The notes under the pieces were generated by a model. The model made no database searches. It was not told where the DNA came from and worked only from the letters and a program-made list of their open reading frames with translations. A stretch of DNA of 64,000 bases, taken from contig NZ_RXMA01000004.1 of assembly GCF_003966125.1 (NCBI RefSeq), forward strand, positions 124,001 to 188,000, given 5' to 3'. The DNA is from Azospirillum griseum (lineage in GTDB: Bacteria; Pseudomonadota; Alphaproteobacteria; Azospirillales; Azospirillaceae). The first letter of the stretch is position 1, and every line of letters begins with the position of its first letter. Positions 61,330 through 64,000 of this stretch are shown here, one piece after another. Made by a program: the position numbers and the translations under genes.

Positions 61330-61575
61330 CTACAGACGTTGCCGCTCGAACTCCAGCCGTCGTTCCGGCCCGTCGGTCCGGCGGGTCGGTGGCGCGGAGG
61401 TGATGACTGGGCCGACATCATCCCCCGCGTGGAACAGAGAGTGCGCCTGTCTGTTTCGTCCGTCAAGTTCGCATGGCTGACAATCCGCATCCTTGATGGA
61501 CTTGCGGTGGCCATCCGGTCTTTGCTGTTGGCGTTCGCACCACAGAAACGGACATCGGACCCGGTGACAGACCAC
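61330..61575 (-). CDS. Possible small orphan protein ending before terminator
   Basis: An 81-codon minus-strand frame whose TAG lies about 50 bases before the strong minus-strand terminator. The C-terminal half (LFHAGDDVGPVITSAPPTRR, ERRLEFERQRL) is charged and free of the low-complexity runs of antisense frames. No family was recognised and the start is arbitrary. The frame overlaps the MFS start by 12 bases on the other strand. The terminator might instead belong to a non-coding RNA. Confidence 0.28.
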   Translation of the reverse strand: MVCHRVRCPFLWCERQQQRPDGHRKSIKDADCQPCELDGRNRQAHSLFHAGDDVGPVITSAPPTRRTDGPERRLEFERQRL

Positions 61576-62835
61576 ATCCCCACCTCATCGCTTCCCCTCC
61601 ATACCATCACCCCGCTGCGACGGATTCTGGTTGTCTTTCTGCCCTTTGCCCTGGGTTACTTCCTGTCTTTCCTCTACCGCACCGTCAACGCGGTGATCGC
61701 CGACGAGCTGACGACCGCACTGGGGGTGACGGCGGCGGGGTTGGGCTTCCTGACCAGCGCCTATTTCATCGCCTTTGGTCTGTTCCAACCCCCCTTGGGC
61801 CTTCTTCTCGACCGGTACGGACCACGGCGGGTGGAATCGGCGTTGCTGCTGGTGGCCGCCGCCGGAGCGGCGCTGTTCGCTCTGGGCGAAGATCTGCCGA
61901 CCCTGGCCCTGGCGCGTGCCCTGATCGGGCTGGGCGTGTCGGCCTGCCTGATGGCGGCGCTGACCGCGACGGCGGCCTGGTGGCCGCGCGACCGGCTTCC
62001 GATGGTCAACGGCTTGTTCCTGGCCTGCGGCGGCCTGGGCGCGGTGTTCGCCACCACACCGGTGCGCGCGCTGCTGGGCGTCACCGATTGGCGCGGCCTG
62101 TTTTTGGGCCTTGCGGTGGCGACCGTGGTGGTGGCGGTTCTGCTGTTTCTGATCGTGCCTGAACGCCGCAACGCGGGCGGCGGACGCCTGACCGTTGGCG
62201 CGCTGCTGAGCGGAACGGTTGCGGTGTTCCGCAGCCGTCGCTTCTGGGTGCTCGCCCCGTGCTGCGCAGGGGTTCAAGGGGCCTTTCTGAGCTACATCAG
62301 CCTGTGGGCCGGGCCATGGTTGCGCGACGTTGACGGGTTGGATCGGTTGGCCGTGGCCAGCCATCTGCAACACGCGGCGGTGGCGATGGTGGCAGGCTTT
62401 GCCTTGTTCGGCATGATCGCCGACGTCGCCCGGCGCGTCGGCCTGACTCCGCCCGCCGTGCAGACCATCGGCGTGTCCATCGCCCTGGTGACACAAACGG
62501 CGATGGCGCTGGATGTGGGGGTGCCGCCGTGGCTGGGTTGGCCAGCCTACGCCTTTTTTGCCAGCGCGTCGGTGATGGGCTATTCGCTGCTGACCCAACG
62601 CTTTCCGCCGGAATTGGCGGGACGGGTCAACACGGCGGTCAATCTGCTGATGTTCGTCGTCGCCTTCACCCTGCAACCGGCCATGGGCTGGGCGCTGGGT
62701 CCTTTTGCCACCGGCAATGGCGGCTACGGGGCCGACGGCCATCGGCTGGTGATGCTGGCGGTGGTGGTGTTCCAGGTGGTGTGCGTCTTTGCGCCGCTGG
62801 CGCTGAGGCGGAACGCCGATCCGGAAACCGCCTGA
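61564..62835 (+). CDS. MFS transporter (12-helix)
   Basis: Inner-membrane transporter of 423 residues with 12 hydrophobic segments. MFS features are LLLDRYGPRRVESALL (motif A after helix 2), ALIGLGVSACLMAALTATAAWW and a second half starting FWVLAPCCAGVQGAFLSY. The substrate is unknown; the form resembles nitrate/oxalate-formate-like and uncharacterised alphaproteobacterial carriers. The start is GTG 61564: frames reaching farther upstream lack membrane character and run through the terminator region. Confidence 0.85.
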   Translation: MTDHIPTSSLPLHTITPLRRILVVFLPFALGYFLSFLYRTVNAVIADELTTALGVTAAGLGFLTSAYFIAFGLFQPPLGLLLDRYGPRRVESALLLVAAAGAALFALGEDLPTLALARALIGLGVSACLMAALTATAAWWPRDRLPMVNGLFLACGGLGAVFATTPVRALLGVTDWRGLFLGLAVATVVVAVLLFLIVPERRNAGGGRLTVGALLSGTVAVFRSRRFWVLAPCCAGVQGAFLSYISLWAGPWLRDVDGLDRLAVASHLQHAAVAMVAGFALFGMIADVARRVGLTPPAVQTIGVSIALVTQTAMALDVGVPPWLGWPAYAFFASASVMGYSLLTQRFPPELAGRVNTAVNLLMFVVAFTLQPAMGWALGPFATGNGGYGADGHRLVMLAVVVFQVVCVFAPLALRRNADPETA

Positions 62836-62919
62836 TCCATCCTCAACGCATGGCTTTGCGACGGTCCATGCGGTTTGGCATCTTGTGCAACGGGTGGGAA
62901 AGGCACATATCTGTCAATC

Positions 62920-63222
62920 ATGCAGATCAACGCTCAAAACCCGTCGTTTCCGGCGATCAAACCGCAAGTGCCGCTGACATCGGCCACGCAGTTGGCGTTG
63001 TCACCGGCGGTTCAAGCGGCGCAGCAGACCACGCCGGTTGTCCGCACCCAAACGGTGGCGGCCCCACAGGCCACCGGCAAATCCGAACAACCCCGGGACA
63101 CCCAGAACAGCACCAAAAACGGCCAGTCGATCGATACGAACGCGGCGGCTCTGGCGGCACAGGTGAACGGACAAGGCTACCGCAGTGCCCCGCGCGGTTC
63201 CTTGCTGAACGTCACGGTGTAA
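62920..63222 (+). CDS. Small protein with C-terminal tail like the YjfB-like motility protein
   Basis: A 100-residue Gln/Thr/Ala-rich, mostly disordered protein, not in a family I recognise. It ends SAPRGSLLNVTV, close to the PTRGQNLNISV end of the YjfB-like protein at 30.6 kb, and its N-terminus is similarly short and hydrophilic. It has no signal peptide. It lies 84 bases after the MFS gene and before a bidirectional terminator. It may be a motility-associated paralogue. Confidence 0.6.
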   Translation: MQINAQNPSFPAIKPQVPLTSATQLALSPAVQAAQQTTPVVRTQTVAAPQATGKSEQPRDTQNSTKNGQSIDTNAAALAAQVNGQGYRSAPRGSLLNVTV

Positions 63223-63268
63223 GCCGTCGGTTGCAGACAAACCGGCTTTTTGCTTTAAGAAAATCCAT

Positions 63269-63302
63269 AAAAAACCCCGCTCCTGTGGAGCGGGGTTTTT
63301 TG
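63269..63302. terminator. Bidirectional intrinsic terminator
   Basis: CCCCGCTCC-TGT-GGAGCGGGG flanked by an A-run on the left and a T-run on the right. It serves the convergent small-protein and clpP transcripts. Confidence 0.92.
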
Positions 63303-63324
63303 TTGGTATGGATCGGCGGCGCGA

Positions 63325-63951
63325 TTACTTCAGCTCGTCCATGCCGTTGATGATGTGGCTGACGATGCCGTATTCCTTGGCCTCGTCCGACAGCATCCAG
63401 TAATTGCGGTCCGTGTCCTTGGCAACCTTGTCATAGGACTGGCCGGTTTCACGCGCGATGATGCGGTTCAGCCGCTCGCGCATGCGGATGATTTCCTTGG
63501 CCTCGATGGCGATGTCGGTGGCGCGGCCACCGGTTCCGCCCAAGGGCTGGTGGATCAGGAAACGGGTGTTCGGCAGGCAGAAACGGTTGTCCTTCTCCGC
63601 CGCCAGGAAAATATGGCAACCCGCGCTGGCGACCCAGCCGGTGCCGAGCATTTTGACGCGCGGCTTCACGAAACGGATCATGTCGTGGATGGTGTCGCCC
63701 GCCTCGACATGGCCGCCGGGGGAGTTCACCACAACGGTGATGTCGTCGTCGCTTTCATGCGCCAGCGCCAGAAGCTGCGCGGTCACGCCCTGGGCCAGCT
63801 TCATGTCGATCTGGCCGAAAATCAGCACGGTGCGCGCCTTGAACAGCGATTGCTGAATGGCGGCGAACGGCGGCGGGGCGGTGTCCTTGGACTTCTCGTC
63901 CGGCTCGTTCTCGGGTTCGTCGTCGAACCGGGTGTATCCGACCTGCGCCAT
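63325..63951 (-). CDS. clpP: ATP-dependent Clp protease proteolytic subunit, non-canonical paralogue
   Basis: A 208-residue ClpP-fold serine peptidase. The catalytic triad is present: Ser in GWVASAGCHIF, His in FLIHQPLGG and Asp in KDTDRNYWM. The nucleophile motif departs from the standard GxAASMG, and the N-terminal 30 residues (DDEPENEPDEKSKD) are acidic and unrelated to the usual propeptide. This is the second ClpP type found in alphaproteobacteria; no clpX follows in the window. It may work in mixed rings or with a different ATPase. Confidence 0.9.
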   Translation of the reverse strand: MAQVGYTRFDDEPENEPDEKSKDTAPPPFAAIQQSLFKARTVLIFGQIDMKLAQGVTAQLLALAHESDDDITVVVNSPGGHVEAGDTIHDMIRFVKPRVKMLGTGWVASAGCHIFLAAEKDNRFCLPNTRFLIHQPLGGTGGRATDIAIEAKEIIRMRERLNRIIARETGQSYDKVAKDTDRNYWMLSDEAKEYGIVSHIINGMDELK

Positions 63952-64000
63952 TGATGTACTTCTCCCTGGTGTCGCACTCCCAAGCTTACCGAGAAGCCGG

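Larger units (their letters stand above)
60885..61563. other. 679-base stretch without a convincing gene; regulatory elements
   Basis: The left part is an AT-rich island (about 61015-61110) with a 17-base palindrome, two TTGGCA boxes 21 bases apart (61044-61049 and 61065-61070) and a tandem TTTAATG pair. The centre holds a minus-strand terminator. The right part has a possible 81-codon minus-strand frame. Nothing else was recognised. A weak 5-bp hairpin with six T lies at 60969-60992. Confidence 0.6.

Noticed and set aside
61103-61480. Plus-strand 125-codon frame in the gene-poor stretch
   Set aside because: Runs through the terminator stem, Arg/Gly/Ser-rich, no ribosome site or family.

Overview
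The window is a high-GC alphaproteobacterial chromosome segment. Several features point to Rhodospirillales, probably an Azospirillum relative: a metX-metW pair, a non-canonical ClpP, a DUF1491 protein, YdcH, and many TPR-glycosyltransferase fusions around hook genes. This placement is inferred from gene content and composition, not from a marker gene. No tRNA, rRNA, insertion sequence, prophage or CRISPR array was seen.

Layout, left to right. (1) 1-4.4 kb: a cut-off chorismate mutase, metX-metW (methionine), a 14-helix MFS exporter and an orphan receiver protein. (2) 4.5-14.1 kb: one minus-strand catabolic operon transcribed from about 14.1 kb leftwards. It encodes an acyl-CoA dehydrogenase, an acyl-CoA ligase, a five-gene Liv-type ABC importer, a thioesterase, a crotonase-fold enzyme and a nitronate monooxygenase-like flavoprotein, and looks like uptake, CoA activation and oxidation of an organic acid. 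(3) 14.3-19.6 kb: a YfcG/YghU-like GST, then a secreted 5'-nucleotidase-fold protein that has lost nearly all its metal ligands and sits directly upstream of a TorS-like sensor kinase, then a DUF1491 gene.

(4) 19.6-40.6 kb: a flagellar hook and glycosylation island. A sigma-54-type promoter precedes flgE-flgK-flgL. FlgE and FlgL are unusually long and carry copies of the same beta-rich repeat. Around them lie a PP2C phosphatase, a YjfB-like and a FlaG-like small protein, and six TPR proteins. Five of these have similar N-terminal TPR units joined to different C-terminal domains (GT9-like, GT-B-like, DxD-type, a tandem duplicated GT9-like and an OGT/SPINDLY domain). The sixth is a TPR-methyltransferase. 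A likely joint role is glycosylation of surface or flagellar proteins.

(5) 41.2-56.9 kb: a complete Pel exopolysaccharide operon on the minus strand, in the order receiver protein, UDP-sugar 4-epimerase, PelA hydrolase, PelA deacetylase, PelB TPR scaffold, PelB barrel, PelC, D, E, F, G. PelA and PelB, single proteins in Pseudomonas, are each split into two separately exported proteins. PelD keeps an RxxD c-di-GMP site beside a destroyed GGDEF motif. (6) 57-64 kb: a second GST, a lipoprotein / response regulator / histidine kinase operon, a 0.68 kb stretch without a convincing gene that holds a 17-bp palindrome and a minus-strand terminator, a 12-helix MFS gene, a small protein whose C-terminus resembles that of the YjfB-like motility protein, a bidirectional terminator and a ClpP paralogue.
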